Assembly (NCBI GenBank): GCA_016858145.1
Contig: JAEHOE010000036.1
Location: forward strand, 682,001-746,000
DNA length: 64,000 nucleotides
Reading direction: 5' to 3'
Origin: Edaphochlamys debaryana
Lineage: Eukaryota > Chlorophyta > Chlorophyceae > Chlamydomonadales
Shown here: positions 1 to 12,057 of the stretch, one piece after another
How positions within the stretch are numbered: the stretch's first letter is position 1
Layout: each line of letters begins with the position of its first letter
The notes under the pieces: model-generated
Database searches by the model: none
Seen by the model: the letters and a program-made list of their open reading frames with translations, nothing else
What the model was told of the DNA's origin: nothing
Position numbers and translations under genes: made by a program

Positions 1-954
1 GCGGTTCCTCGTGAGGGGTCTCACGGGCGGCAGGCACCGCTTGCGAAGGGGCCAAGCTTGAGTTCAAGGATTACAGGGGCGCTGGGTGGCGCATGGGTGG
101 CTCTTGCCAATCCCGCTTGCGCTGGGGGCTGGGGGAGTCTGTGTAACCGTGCATCTGAATTGCGAGAGAAGGTGTGCCGGGGGAGGAAGTATCGAACGTA
201 TATCACCCCTAGCCTCGCTGCATGTGTACCATTCGGGGGCTATGCCCACCAACCCCTGGCCCTGGAAGGAACCGCCGCCACCACGCATGCATTTTGCTTT
301 TACCCCTGGGAATGTACTACTTGGGCCTGGGCGGTCAAGGAGGCCCGTCACTTCATTAGCGGTCAACTCATCGTCTCGACGCGCGGTTGAGGTTGTATGG
401 GGGAAGTCCAGGTAGCAGAAGGGAGACCGAGACCAGCCTTTGAACAGTCGGGGCACGGGGGTGCAGCTGAGATCTCGGCGTCGTAGGTTTAGGCACACGC
501 GGGACGCAGGAAGAGCACGAGCGGGCTCGGAGCTAGCAGGCGACACGGAAGGCCCACAGGGTGCTGTCCCCGATCCCCAATCCTCAGTCCCCACTCCCCA
601 GGCTGCCAGGGCTGGGGGCTGGGGGCTGGGGCTTGGGGGAGGCAAGCTCAGGCGGACGGGTGGCATGTGGCAGAAGGAGCGGAGGCAGAAGCGGGCTGAG
701 GGGCAGAGGCTCTCTCAAAGGAGCTTGTGGTTGCAGAAAGTCCAGCCTGCCGGGGGGCGGACGGCCTGACGGGGTCGGAGCCTGAGTGGACGACTTGATG
801 GCGGGGAGGTACTGCACAACGGCACGCAACAGGTCCTGTCCTACACAAGGCATCACAACTCGCCGACCTCCTTTCCGTTCAAGATGCCCAATCCGCTAAG
901 CTAACAGGGCTGTAGCCTGCTCGACTCACGGACTCGCCTCGAATCGTCTCTGCT
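1..954. other. Unassigned left edge and U-box gene upstream region
   Basis: No gene could be supported here. The stretch has no recognisable protein domain. A minus-strand reading frame starts with an ATG at 853-851 and runs to 584, but it is proline-rich, matches no family I know and has no partner exons. If it is real, it would be divergent from the U-box gene with only about 100 bp between the two starts. The last 100 bases should hold the U-box promoter; I see no clear TATA box. Confidence 0.4.
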
Positions 955-3900
955 ATGGCCGCTCCGGCTGGCTGCATTCAAGCAATATCAGAGCTTGCAG
1001 ATGCCATAGGGGACCTCGCCCTTAGCGACGTGTCAACCGTGGAAAGGGCTAAGCTGAGTACCTGCTTTGGGGACGTCGCCGCGCTCACGGGAACTTTGAG
1101 CGGCGCTCTCTCGTCAGTTCCGGGTCTCCGGGCTGGCGTGAAGCTATGGTGCGCGCTACGGGTGAGTCCAGGGCTCTGGCAGGCCGAGGAGTTCAAGCAG
1201 GATGGCGGGCGATGTGGACCAGTTAGCAGAGCGGGGCCGTCCTGGCGATGCCGACACGTACGAGATGCAAAAGAGGCGGCCGTGACGGCTTCCCCCGACG
1301 GGCAAAGTGCTGCAACTGTGCCCAGCAACTCCACCTCGCGTGGTCGGGCCCAGGCGCCCAGCAGCAGGACATGTGTCTGCCGCTGCTAGCTCCGGACACC
1401 TCGTCAGCGCTGGAAAACGCTTTCTGGAGGACCGGGTCCTCTGCACCGTGGACCGGGCCCCCGCCCTTTCCCGCGCCCTACACCCTTCGCCCCTCGTTCA
1501 CTCAACACGGCCCCCATCACCCCAACCTCGCTGCAGGAGATTGAGAGCACGCTGGTGGCGGTGCTCCAGGCGCTGCAGGAGGCGACCGGCAAGGGCCCCA
1601 CGGTGCTATGGCTCCAGGCCGACCTCCTGGTTGCCCGCTTCAACACGGCCTCGGCCCGCCTGGCGGCCGCGCTGGGGCAGCTGGAGGAGGAGCAGTCGAG
1701 CGCCGCCAACAGCCGCAGGGCCAGCTACGACGCCGCGGGGGCCTACGCGGGCGGGGGCGCCGGGGCGGGGCAGGCCGAGGACGAGGCGGCGGCGCTGGAG
1801 GCTCTGCGCTGCATCCGGCGCCGGCTGCAGCATCAGCGGTTCGCTCTGGAGCCGGGGCACGCGGAGAGCCTGGAGCGCTTCCGGCACGCGGTGAGGAGGC
1901 CAAGCACCACCTGTGTGGGAATCCTCGGGCGGGAAGCAGGGTCATGAGCCCCGGCCTGAGGGGCCTTTGAGCGGTTTGACGCGGGGCAAGCGACGAGGGT
2001 GATGCGGAGCGGGAGCCAGAAACCAGCGCGGAGGTCAAACGGTTGGCGGAGCACTGACGCCTCACGTCCTCCTAATCGTGCCTATCCCGCCCCCTTTCGC
2101 CCCCCGCAGGCTGCCGGCATGCAGGCGCTGTTCGGGGACCTCTCGGGCGCCGCCTCCTGCATGCTGCGGGCCACGCAGGGCGAGCCGGGGCCGAGGCTCA
2201 CCAAGCCGGTGCGGCGGGGCCTTGGGTGGCGGCGTGTGGTCAACCAGGATCAGGGGCAGCTAGCACCCCGAGCTGGGCGTGCACCTTCGCCGCCAGGGGC
2301 TTGCCATGCCGCAGGGAAACACGTTGCGATCTTGCATCCAACCTGTCCGTGCTGCCGCTGCGCTCCGCGCCCCGCCCCTCTCGCAGGCCTTCTCCGCTGT
2401 GGTGAACGAGCTGTCGGCGGAGGCGGAGCTGCTGTCGCTGGCGGCGGCGCAGTGCAGCGCTGCGGCGGGGCCGGGGCCGCTCTCGCCGCAGGCAGTGCGG
2501 GCGGTGCGGCGCAGCGGCGGGGGCGCCGGCACGCTGGCGCTGGAGCCGCTCGAGTCCACGGCGCGCGCCCGTCAGGCGGAGGCGGCAGAGCGGTGTGAGC
2601 AGGAGGCGCTGGCCCTGCGGCTCATGATGGACGTGGTGCGGGCGCAGGTGGGGGGGGCGGCAAGGGGTCTTGGGGGGGAGCGAGGTGCGGCCAAGGAGTG
2701 GCCGGTGGTGGGGCGTTGATTCTGCCCCGCCCCCTTAACCCCGAAGTGGGGCACGCACGGGTTCGCCCGTTGCGTAGCTATTATTATTATTATTATTATT
2801 GGGGGGGAGCGGGAGCTGGGTTGGCGTGGGGCAGGTGGGCTGGGTGCAAGGAAGGTTTGCTGGGCTGCATGCTGCCCCGACAGGTCAGCGCGGTGCAAAC
2901 GCAGCGTGACTCGACGCGCCACTTGCCCGGCGGAACTCGCTGACCTCCGCCTCCCTGCTCGCCCGCCCCGCTCCCCCTGCAGCACGTGGACCCGGACGCT
3001 GAGGCGCCACTGGAGTTCGTGTGCCCCCTCACGCACACCGTCATGCACGTGAGCGGGCGGGGGGGGGGGGGAGGGGGGTCGGTGAGGAGTCCACAGGGCG
3101 AGCCAGCAGGGGCAGGGGCTGTGCCCCAAGCGCAACCGCAGCCACTGCACGGACGCGGCGCCTTACGCATGCACGGCGAACCCCCGCAACCCCCCAAAAA
3201 TCAAGAGGCCACGAGCATTTGTGATGACTGGCCGCCGCCGCTTCCCCGCAGGACCCGGTCATCCTCCACGAGACGGGCCACTCGTACGAGCGCCCGGCGC
3301 TCATCAACTGGTGGAACAAGGGCAACCACTTCTGCCCGCGCTCGGGCCAGCACCTCAAACGCCTCAGCTACACGCCCAACCACAGCCTCCGGGCCGCCAT
3401 CGAGCGCTGGCGGCTGCACAGCGACATGCAGCTCACCTTCCGCCCCGTCCTGGACTCCCTGGCGGCCGAGCAGCGCCGGGCACCCCCCGCACCCACATCC
3501 ACGGCCGCGCCCTCGGAGCGCCCTCCGCCCCTCCTGCTTCCACAGCAGCGGGAGGCATTCGCGCAGGCCCAGCTGGCTTCCCTCTCGCTCCTCTCGCTGG
3601 ACTCTGCACCGCGCTCCCAGCCGCAGCCGCCCCAGCCGGCGCCGCACCAGCGCCACAGCCAGCAGCCGCAGACGGGGCACGGGGGCGGGCTGCTGGGCGG
3701 GGGCCCGAGCGCCGCGGACGCGGGGTGGCGCCAGTCTAGCTGGTCGCATCCGCTGGTGTGCTCCGCGGGCGGCGTGGGCGGCGGAGGGCTGCAGCCGCCC
3801 CTGTCGGAGCTGGCGCTGCTGGATGCGCGGCGGGCCATCAGCTGCGGCAACGGCGAGAGCGGCACCGCGACGAGCTCGGTAGCGCTCCAAGCTCGGGCCC

Positions 3901-4208
3901 TGCCGGGGCCGATGCACGAAGGCCCGGCGCTGATGGGCCTGGCGCCGTATGGGTTGGCGGGGGCAGCGGCGGTGGGGGTGGCCGCGGAGGAGGCGGGGTT
4001 CGAGTGCTCCGCCAGTGGCGGGTCGGTGTCGAGTAGCACGAGCGGGGTGGCGGACACGGCGGGGGGGCTGAGCTCGGCGGTGTCGATGGGGTCGGGGTCG
4101 GAGCTCGAGCCGTGCCTCCGCGAGGGGGCCAAGCGGCGGGGCGTGTTTGGGGCGCCCGCTGCCTTGGGCGCGGCGGCGGTCGGCCCGGTGGCAGTTGGTG
4201 GCCGCTGA
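955..4208 (+). CDS. U-box domain E3 ubiquitin ligase (plant PUB type)
   Basis: Six exons: 955-1161, 1537-1890, 2110-2208, 2387-2647, 2983-3048 and 3252-4208, all joined in phase 0, giving 647 residues. Residues about 318-382 form a U-box, the E2-binding fold of plant PUB ubiquitin ligases. It shows the EFVCPL start, the DPVILHETGHSYER core, the FCPRSGQHL segment and the final NHSLRAAIERW helix. The intron after residue 329 cuts the U-box between VMH and DPV. The 317 residues before it are alpha-helical and resemble the N-terminal helical region of plant PUB proteins (inference). The 265 residues after it are low in complexity, rich in Gly, Ala, Ser and Gln, with no ARM repeats that I can see. 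Its substrate is unknown. The start is the first in-frame ATG of the exon. Intron 4 contains an (ATT) microsatellite at 2779-2800. Confidence 0.88.
2779..2800. repeat. (ATT)n microsatellite in a U-box gene intron
   Basis: About seven copies of the triplet ATT lie inside intron 4 of the U-box gene, directly before a run of eight or more G. It is a simple-sequence repeat with no coding role. Confidence 0.9.
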
Positions 4209-5433
4209 TGTACACGAATACCGGTGCCCGCAACGCCACAGATACTATCGGAAGCATTCTGTTCGGTGTAGGGTAGAGGTGCCCGGGCTGACTCCAAGAC
4301 GGCGGGTGTCGGTCTCTATCGCTCTCCTCCGGTGGCTCGCAGTTGGCTCAGTTGGCTCTTGCAATGCTGATCGGCCTGGAGGGTATGGTGCGGGAGGTGC
4401 TTGTGGTGTGCTTGTTGTCAGGCCTCCGGGGGGGTGGGGCTGCAAGACGAGGATGAAGGGGAACCCATCATGCAGCTCGCGCAGGGGAGACGGGTTTAAG
4501 GCAGAGGTTGTGGTCCTGCTTGTGTGCAGCTGCGTGACCGGGAGGGCCCCGGGTGTGCTCGCTTGAGCTGGGGTTAGGAGACATCAACGTAGCAAAGCGC
4601 TTCGTTGTGGGCGTAGGGGGCGTGGCTGGGGTATGCAGACTAGCGGGGCCGTCGGCGCTCTGACTCGTGGTGTCTCAGGAGCCTGATGCCCCACGCTTGC
4701 TGGAGGCCGGGGCACTAGGCGGCATTCGCGTGACTGAGGGCCTGCGACTCCTCCTGGATGGTTCCAACGTGTTGCTGAAGGGATGGCTGGGTGCAGAGGC
4801 AGGCTACCCGTATGCACCGTATGCGGATTTGAAGCACAGGTCCGGCAGGCAGGAGCCGCTTCCATTGATGTGAACGCATTCTCCAGTCCCAGCAGCGTTA
4901 CAGCGGCCGTGTCACCCTCCTCTCCTGCTTAGTCTGTCACAGCTCACAGGCGTCGCTGTCCGCACTCTCCCACCTCTCTGCTCCCAGTCTTCTCTCCCAC
5001 CAATCCCGCGCGTGTCGCCGAGTTCTCAGCCCTTGAAGCCCCCAGCGCCACCGCGCATTTGAGCCCCCCACGATCGGTGGCCCGCCCGCTCCCCCACAGC
5101 ATCCCGCGATCCTGACGTCCGGGCTGACCTCAGCACCCACGTGCCGGGTCCTCCTAGGGCCTTTAATGGCAGCATGGGCCGGACCAGGCTGCCTCCCTCG
5201 CATCTCCGCCCTCATCGCTCATTCGTCCGTGCTCGCACTCCACGACAAAGCCGCCGGGTCTTCACATGTCTTTTAGTCCTGAGAGTCGGGGCGCGAGCAA
5301 GGGGCAAGACGACTAAGCTAACTGACCGCCTCGGAAGCCAGGCTGCGCGCAGCAAGGCGGCCATTCGGCAGCCCCATTGCTGGAGAGGCTTACCTTGTCA
5401 TCTGTCCAGGGTCCAGGATCCAGGGTGGAGCTT
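4209..5433. other. Convergent intergenic region
   Basis: This holds the 3' flanks of two convergent genes. A minus-strand TGTAA (plus TTACA at 4898-4902) could be the polyadenylation signal of the zinc-finger gene. I found no nearby TGTAA on the plus strand for the U-box gene. A short plus-strand reading frame at 4667-4873 has no recognisable domain and is not called a gene. Confidence 0.5.
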
Positions 5434-6428
5434 CTATTCCGTCTTCAGCTGGGGGAAAGCTTGCTGCACGACATTCGAGCGCGAGGGGGGTGGAGGGTAG
5501 GGGGGAGGTCAAGGAGCACGCCTCACGCGGACGCGGCAGGGTCCAGACCCTAGGCAGCAGCCAAGGCCACATGTCAAGATTCACACTAGTCCCATCCGTC
5601 TCACCTCGATTGGCTGCTTGGGGTGCTTGTCTGCGAGCCGCAAGGGAGGGCAAGGAATGAGGGGCAGGGGATGTTCAGTTCGGCCCCCTCACAGATGAGA
5701 GGTTCCAGCCCGGCTGCTCTTCCGACCGCTTCCGTGGCCATGCCTGCCCCTACCCCGCGGTACAGCATAGTCGACAGGCTGGAAGGTCTTTGGTGGAGAG
5801 GCGGTGGATGTAAGTGCAAGTGGACTTCGCCGGAAGCGAAGCAGTCGAGGGTGGGCCTCGTGGGTGGGCCTCCTCAGGCACACCCAAAGCTGCTCCACCC
5901 CCCGCCCCCCCCCCCAGGGACATACCCCGACTTACTCTCCCAGTGCTCCCGGAGTAGCTTCTCACTCGTGGTGCACACGAAAGCCGTCATGCAGATGTTG
6001 CACTGCAGGGACCAGAGGGGCAAAACGCACGTGGGCAGACGGAGAGCGCGCGGCACGCCAAGCGAGGCCCCAAAGCGCGCGAATCCCAAGGCCCGGTCCA
6101 GGCGGTCCAGCAGCTGGCAGCGTACCTTGATGGTCATCGACTGAGCATTGGCCTTGAGTTGGCTGCCTGCGCGCAACAGATTTGCGGGACCATGATTGTG
6201 GGCAAAGCGGCGGCTCACAAGCATCCTTGAAGAATCCACGATACGGAGCTGTTGGCAGAGGCCATAGCGACAGGTCCTCGGGGCGCAGCGACCCGGAGCG
6301 ACTCGGAGCTGGCCCAGCGATGCGCTTGTCGCGCCGCGCAACACGCCCTTACCCTTGTTGGCACCGGCCAGCTCCTCAAGCTTCTTGGCGCGGCGCATAG
6401 CCGACTTCTGCCCGTTGCCGCCACCCAT
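5434..6428 (-). CDS. Small C2H2 zinc-finger protein (ZNF706 / At2g23090-like)
   Basis: Five exons read on the minus strand: 6428-6353, 6166-6126, 6002-5936, 5630-5605 and 5463-5434 give 79 residues. The family is short and eukaryote-wide, with a MGGGNGQKSA-type N terminus and one zinc finger. Here the protein starts MGGGNGQKSA, continues KGSQLKANAQSMTIKC, and has the finger C40-x2-C43-x14-H58-x4-H63 with the family's TSEK..REH and NKHPK signatures. It ends QAFPQLKTE. The two short final exons (26 and 30 nt) were found by matching the conserved C-terminus, and all phases agree. These proteins are thought to act in the nucleus or cytosol, but their molecular role is poorly known. The match to length and motif order is very good. 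Confidence 0.88.
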
Positions 6429-7437
6429 TTTAGCTGCCTTCGCCGAAGGTTCCTCGAACTTTCTTGGGCTTTAGCCTGTGCGAATGCGCTCTTGTGTTTA
6501 GCAGAGTGTGTGAGTAGCTTACTGGCGAGTGGAAGACTGCGCGCCGCTCAGTGACATATCCCGCCTCGACAGGGCCGATGAGGGCCGATGCGGCTGGGCC
6601 TCGGGGGGTCAGGCTGGCTTCACAGCGCCCCTGCCTTTCCGTAAGCTGGGCTTGGGCGTGGGCGCGGGGGGGGGGGGTCGGGCGGCGACTCCGGCGAAGG
6701 CGGGGTGACGGCTGCGGAAGGGTGTGCCTGGTGGGTGGTGGCGCCCTGTGATGCTGATGGCCCTCTCCCACCATCGCGAATACGCTATTCAAGGCAGGCA
6801 ATCTACACCGCTGTCAAAATGTGGATGCAGCCGCTGCAGCGTGGCCAGTGACTGAACATCCGAGAAGCCCTTCCTGCAGTGGGCCAAGCGCCTGCCAGCG
6901 CCTGTCTGGCGCCGGTGTGCCCAGTGCCCCAACCCCCAAGGCAGACGGACTCAGAATCGTGATGGACACACCTAAAACCGTTACAACGCTTGCCGAGGGG
7001 GGTCTGCCCCTATCCATGACCCGCGATTCCCCCAAGTCCCCTTACTCCTCGTTACTCAGCTCCTCGCCTCCCCCTTACAGCTTCAGCTGCCGTCAGCCTG
7101 CCTGATCCATGCATGCCCCCCCTACCCCCAGTCCCAAACTCCGAAAGTATGTGCTGCTCACACAGTAGTGCTGGCGCCGCAAAGGGCGCATCACTTGACG
7201 TTGACAGTGACGGTCCTGCGAACAGTGTGGGTCGGGCAGTGCTCACCTCCCTGAACGCAAACCCCTGTTCCCCTCCTGAGTCACCCATCCTGCTCTGTCA
7301 CTTCGGCCCTTACGTTCCAAGCATGCACCCCGCAGCCCCCAACCCTGCTTTGGCACATTGACTGCGTGGCCTCAGCCCCCCCGGTCCCCCGCCCCCCCTC
7401 TCCACAACCCGACCTCCCCATCCGGGGTGCCGTCCAC
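6429..7437. other. Intergenic, upstream of zinc-finger gene
   Basis: The right part holds the 3' flank of the DUF4399 gene. Minus-strand TGTAA motifs lie at 7075-7079 and 6981-6985, the first about 360 nt past its stop codon. The left part should contain the zinc-finger promoter. No further coding sequence is supported. Confidence 0.5.
7075..7079 (-). terminator. Candidate TGTAA polyadenylation signal (DUF4399 gene)
   Basis: Plus-strand TTACA reads TGTAA on the minus strand, about 360 nt after the stop codon of the DUF4399 gene. TGTAA is the standard green-algal polyadenylation motif. The assignment is by position only. Confidence 0.45.
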
Positions 7438-9150
7438 TCACTTGGAGAACTCGGGGCCGTACGACACGTGCTCCGCGTTGGCGAACTGCAGCGTCAGCGT
7501 GTGCTTGCCGGCGGGCAGCTCCAGGTCCACAGAGGTCTGGCCCTTGCCGAAGTGCCTTTAGTAAGAGGGCGCCGGGGGTGGGGAAGGCAAAGAATGAAGA
7601 GGCAGCGCGGCCAGGCTGGGTGGGAACTGGCTTCCGCCGCACGCACAGCGCATGAGGTGTTCTCAAGCAGCAGACCTCGGGCCTTGGGGCCTTGCCCGTG
7701 GCCGCCCTCTGCCAGGCCGGCTCAGTACCGTACGACATGCTTACGGCCCCGCAATGAGTGCTGGCAAGGCGCCTCTGGGTGCCCATGAAGGCCACCCACT
7801 CAGTCAGGACTCGTACCGTACCGTGCTGGGGCTCCACGGCCCTCGCTTGCATGCTCGGACCCCGAGGGTTCTCCACCCCAGGCCCGCTTCACCAGCGCTG
7901 TCTGTCGCTCCCTTGGTCCAGCCCGGACCTCCCCTGGCTCAGGCTCCTCTGGCAGTGTGACCGAGCCCGACACCCGGCACCCGAGCAGACACCCACTTGT
8001 GCGCATCGTCGAAGGGGATCTTCTCTCCCTTGGCGGGCGCAGCAACGTCCACGATCAGGTGGTGGTGCCCGGTGCCGTCAACCAGGCCGTCGGCTGGGAG
8101 CGGGAGGGTTAGCAGGGCAGGCGTGGGCGAGAGGAGTGGGTGAGGGAGGAGGGGGAATTCGGTGGACGGGAGCTACCGTATCAAAGGGGCTTGTAGGCTC
8201 GAGGAGGTCAGGGTGTGGGGCTCAGGCCAGGGCGACAATTGCTGGGACCCTTGCTTTCCGACCCAGCAGGCCCTTGCACTGGTTCAGCCGGGCACGAGTG
8301 CTGGGCCCAGGCGAAGGGACTAGTCGCAGCAGCGACGGCTGGAGCCGGTGGGTAGGGAGTCAGGTCCCGGCTGTGTGGCGTGCAGGCGTGATAGGAGGCA
8401 CTCCCGGGCGGGGAAGCTCATGGCCGCTGGCGTGGAGGTGGGTCCGGGCTGAACCGGTGGAGGCGCGTCCCCACTGAGGAGCCGGTCGGGGTGTCAGGAG
8501 GTACCCCCGGGGAAGCCCAGGGAAGTCGGTGCGGAGGCGGGCTCGGGGCTGGGCTGACGCTGGGCCTGGGCGTGTGGCTCAGGGCCGGGCGTCCGAAGGT
8601 CTGGAGGCCGTCAGCCCCTCGCGTTGCAAGGCAACCCTCTACTTCTCATTTCAAGCCCACTCGAACTTGCAACGCAAGGCATATGCAGTAAGAGCATCTG
8701 GGTCGAGTGGCCGGGGGCTGCTTGCGACCGGAATGTCTGTGGTTCTCGCGCCGAGCGTGTTTAGGAGGGCCTTTGGCCCCACATGCGGCTTGATCAAACG
8801 TCCAAAAGAGTCACTCACCCGCGGGCTTGACGGAGAGCCCCTCCACGACGAACTCCAGGTGCAGCGGAGAGGCGACGTTCGCCCCGTCCTTCACACCGAT
8901 CAGCGACACGCCGTCGGCAAAGGCCGGGGCAGCAGCGAGGCCTGTGCGCAAGTCGCGAGCGGTTTAGCCCGGGTTCGTCTGAGTCGGCTTGCATGCGGGC
9001 AATTGCTTGCGCGAGCGCACCCGCAGACACAACGACCGCGGCAGCAGTCGCCCTGATCTTGTCGGCGAAGCTGGAGGCCTGCACCTTGACGGCGGAGCGG
9101 CGCTGCACGCGCCCCGAGACGACAGCCGAGCGCTTCACGGCGAAAGCCAT
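7438..9150 (-). CDS. Plastid (thylakoid lumen) DUF4399 protein
   Basis: Four exons on the minus strand, 9150-9021, 8941-8819, 8093-7997 and 7555-7438, give 155 residues. The N-terminus has a basic transit peptide followed by a hydrophobic stretch (residues about 34-50) ending APAFA before Asp53. This is a bipartite signal with an AxA cleavage site, so I infer thylakoid-lumen targeting. The mature part has the DUF4399 pattern: GVSLIGVKDGANVASPLHLE, then GTGHHHLIVDV, HKHFGKGQT, LPAGKHTLTLQFA and a final YGPEFSK. The family has no firm biochemical role; similar domains occur in bacterial periplasmic proteins. Intron 3 splits the Lys codon of HKHF, and other donor choices break the motif. A TATA motif lies about 37 nt before the start. 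Confidence 0.85.
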
Positions 9151-9186
9151 GGTGTTTCGCAAGACAAGCTGAAGAGAGGCTGCTGA

Positions 9187-9190
9187 TATA
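9187..9190 (-). promoter_or_regulatory. TATA motif upstream of DUF4399 gene
   Basis: The minus strand reads CTTATATCAG about 37 nt upstream of the start codon at 9150. Its position suits a TATA element with a short 5' leader; this is seen in sequence but not proven. Confidence 0.4.
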
Positions 9191-9300
9191 AGTTACGCGT
9201 GGAGGGCGGCTGGGGTCACGAGTGCACGTATGCAGGCACAGGTCTCCAGCGGAAGGAACTGTGTACGCGTGCGGAGAGCGTACGACGATACGGCAACCTC

Positions 9301-9305
9301 TTACA
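9301..9305 (-). terminator. Candidate TGTAA polyadenylation signal (FNTA gene)
   Basis: Plus-strand TTACA gives TGTAA on the minus strand, about 200 nt past the FNTA stop codon. Both motif and spacing are typical of green-algal 3' ends. Confidence 0.5.
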
Positions 9306-9503
9306 CCGCCAGGTCCGCCTGTGCTCAGCCTGCTTCCGCCCAAATCCCAGCAGATCCGGGTCCTCTCTCCGTCCGCCTGTGCTCAACCCTGCTTCCCCCC
9401 CCTGCAGACCCGTCTGCCCTACCCAGCTCCGCAAGCGTCGCCGAGTGGCCTACTCTGCCGCCCTGCAGCGTCGGGCCTGTGCCTGCCTGCCCCCCCTCCC
9501 TCC

Positions 9504-11853
9504 TCATGCCAGCAGCGCCTCCGCCTGCGCCTGCAGGGGCGTGAGGCCCCGCATGCGGTGGAACCAGTAGGGCGCCCGCATGGGGTCGGCCAGGCCCGCC
9601 TCCTCCAGCGCGCTCTGGGGGGGCAGGAGGGTGCGGGAGGGGGTGAAGCCAAGGGAGGGAGGAAAGGGGTTTGATGCGGTGGGCCATGACGCGGGGCTGC
9701 GGGCCACGCACGCTTAGACCTTGACCTCGACCTCCCACGACGCCCACTCCCCCCCCCCCCGCCCCTTGCCCCCTCACCCCCCCCACGCCCTCCTCCCTTG
9801 CCCCCTCTCCCCCCCACGCCCTCCTCACGTTGGCTGCCGCCACGGCGTGCAGCACCCCCGCCACCGCCCCCTGCACGGGGCCCGCCCCCGGGGCGCCCCC
9901 CGCCGCCGCCAGCTGCTGCTGCGCCCGCGCCACCCCCAGCGCCGCCAGCCCCTCGTAGTAGGCCGCCATGACGTCCAGCGCGGGGGCGCAGGCGGGGCAC
10001 TCCTGCAGCGCCTCCTGGCAGATCTGGTGCACCTGGGGGGTGGGAGGGCAGAGGGCTGTGGGTGGGGATACGATCATAGAGAAGATGGGCTTGGTGCGAC
10101 GCGGGAGGGGATACGAGGAGCAAGGTGGCGAAGGGTGGAGCGCCTGCGCCCCCCCCTGCCCCGGCCTCACGTCCGGGAAGGTGGACAGCGCTCGCGGCTG
10201 CCCCGCCCAGGGCTGCAGGGTGGCGAAGAGGCCGGTGAGGTAGCGCCAGGGCGCCTCGTTGCGGGGGGCCTTGGCAATGGCCCCCGCCACGTACTCGAGC
10301 TCCCTGGGGGGGGGGGGGGGGGCACGGGGGTAGAGGGAGGGTGTAAGGTGGCGGTTGTGAGGCGTATTGCACGAAGTGCCTCCCCAGCCGGCCAGCCTGC
10401 TGACCCTAGGTAGTGTGGCGCTGCCTTGTCGTGACCCCACCCGCACCGCCCCCGCCGCCCCCTGTGCCCTCCCCTCCACGTGCCCTCCACGCGCCTGCGC
10501 AGCCACGCCGCGTCGTCCGCCCCCTCCCGTGGCATGTGCTGCAGGCAGAACATGCGCTGGTTCCAGGCGGTGTTGTTGCGCACGTCCCGCTCGATCAGCT
10601 CCGCGGCGAAGGCCAGCTCGGCGGCCCAGCGGCCGCTGACCTGAGGGACGGGGGTGGGTGGGCAGCGACCGCAGGGGGGGCGTGGTGGGAGGGGCGGAGG
10701 CTGTTCCTTCAGAACGGCCGGCTGGCGAGCTAGCGGACGTCACAGCAGGGAGGACGCTTGACGCTCTGAGGTGCCCAAGTAACGGCCACCCGACCCAGCA
10801 TCCCACGTACATCCAGGCTCCCCGGCCCTCCACCTCTCTCTCAATCCCAGCCGGCCCCACCCGCACGACCGCCTGCCGGTGCGCCCACGCGTGGTAATTC
10901 TTCTCATCGAAGGCGATGGCCTCCCGAGTGAAGGCGTCCTCGCGGTCGGCGCAGGCCGCACCCAGCTGCGGAGGGGCGGGGGCGGGGATGCCAGGTGGCG
11001 CGGGTGTGTTACCATCAGTGCGAGCCTGGAGCGCAGACCCCGCCGGCAGCCGAGCACCGTCAACCGCCACTTGTAAGGCCCCCTGCTGCCTCATTCCTGC
11101 CACCCGCCGGCCTTCTCCCAGCCTCGGGGCAACCCCGGCCCCACTGCCCCCGCGCCACCTCGCTCGCCTGCAGCGCGCACAGGCGCCTGTGGTTCCACAG
11201 CTGGTAGTTCTTGGCGTTCTCCAGCATCACCGCGTGCGTGAAGTCCAGCTCGGAGGCCAGCGCCTCGGGGCCCAGCGCCTGCACGCAGCGCCACCTGGCA
11301 GGAGGAGAGAGGACGGAAGTCAGGGGGCGGGAGTCAGGGTGGTTGGGCTGGAGGGAATGGGTGCGCAGGCTTGCTCGTTCTGTTGCGCCCGACGCCGTGG
11401 CTTGGCCCTAACCCTTTCCCAGCGAGCTCTGTCGGCCTCGACGCCCGGGGCTCACGCCGGCCTCATCCCTGTGCCTGTACTCTCGACGCCGCACCGCGGC
11501 ACCAGCCCTACCCTTCTCCCTGCCTGCCTGCAGGTTGCCGTCCCATCCCGTCCCGTCCCCTCCTCTCCCCCGCACCTGACCCTCCACGCCGTGTAGTCCG
11601 CCTGGTTGAAGCGGATCATGTCGGCCGTCAGCGCCAGCACGCGGGGGCTGAGCTCGCCGCTGCGCACCACCGCCCGGAAGTACCCCAGCGCGTCCGAGTG
11701 CTCGGCCGTGTACTGGATGGCCACCACGGCCTCCTCGGGGATGTGGACGGGCGTGACGTCGGCCCAGTCGGGGCGCTGGGCGTAGGGCAGCGGGGGGCCC
11801 GGGGGAGCGGGGGCTGCGGCCCCGCCCGCCGGCTGAGAGCCGGCGGCGGACAT
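9504..11853 (-). CDS. FNTA: Protein farnesyltransferase/geranylgeranyltransferase-I alpha subunit
   Basis: Seven exons on the minus strand: 11853-11576, 11294-11159, 10965-10861, 10640-10480, 10303-10171, 10032-9829 and 9614-9504, giving 375 residues, close to the usual length. It is the shared alpha subunit of the two CAAX prenyltransferases, which attach farnesyl or geranylgeranyl groups to C-terminal cysteines of proteins such as small GTPases in the cytosol. The PPTA helical-pair repeats are visible in order: NQADYTAWRVRW, NAKNYQLWNHRR, DEKNYHAWAHRQAV, DVRNNTAWNQRMF and APRNEAPWRYL. The opening PVHIPEEAVVAIQYT segment matches the family start region. The first and last exons contain Ala- and Gly-rich stretches not seen in animals. 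Its upstream neighbour is the 53-residue gene on the same strand, and nothing links them functionally. Confidence 0.9.
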
Positions 11854-12057
11854 GGCGGGTGGTGGGGGCTAGGCTGGGGCTGGGGTTGGGGTGGGATGGG
11901 GCGCGGGCTAGGCTGGGTGGCTGCGAGTGAGGGAGCTGGTGGGGTGACGCAGGTCTATCGGAAGGTGTGGCGGGGGGCCTCGTAGAACCAACTGCGGGGT
12001 GGGGCCGGGGTGTTGGTAGGAGCGACAGCGGTGTTGGAGTGTGGGGGCATTCTGTGC

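Noticed and set aside
584..853. Proline-rich minus-strand frame divergent from the U-box gene
   Set aside because: Compositionally biased, no domain and no splice partner. Kept only as a remark in the left-edge entry.
4667..4873. 68-residue plus-strand reading frame with a CAG just before it
   Set aside because: No family match, no partner exon with a fitting phase, and it lies in the 3' flank of the U-box gene.
9151..9162. Upstream non-ATG start for the DUF4399 protein
   Set aside because: It would need a TTG start. The ATG at 9150 begins a normal transit peptide with a TATA motif at suitable spacing.
9325..11103. Very long minus-strand open frame across the FNTA locus
   Set aside because: It strings true exons together with in-frame G/C-rich introns. 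The prenyltransferase repeats are continuous only after splicing.
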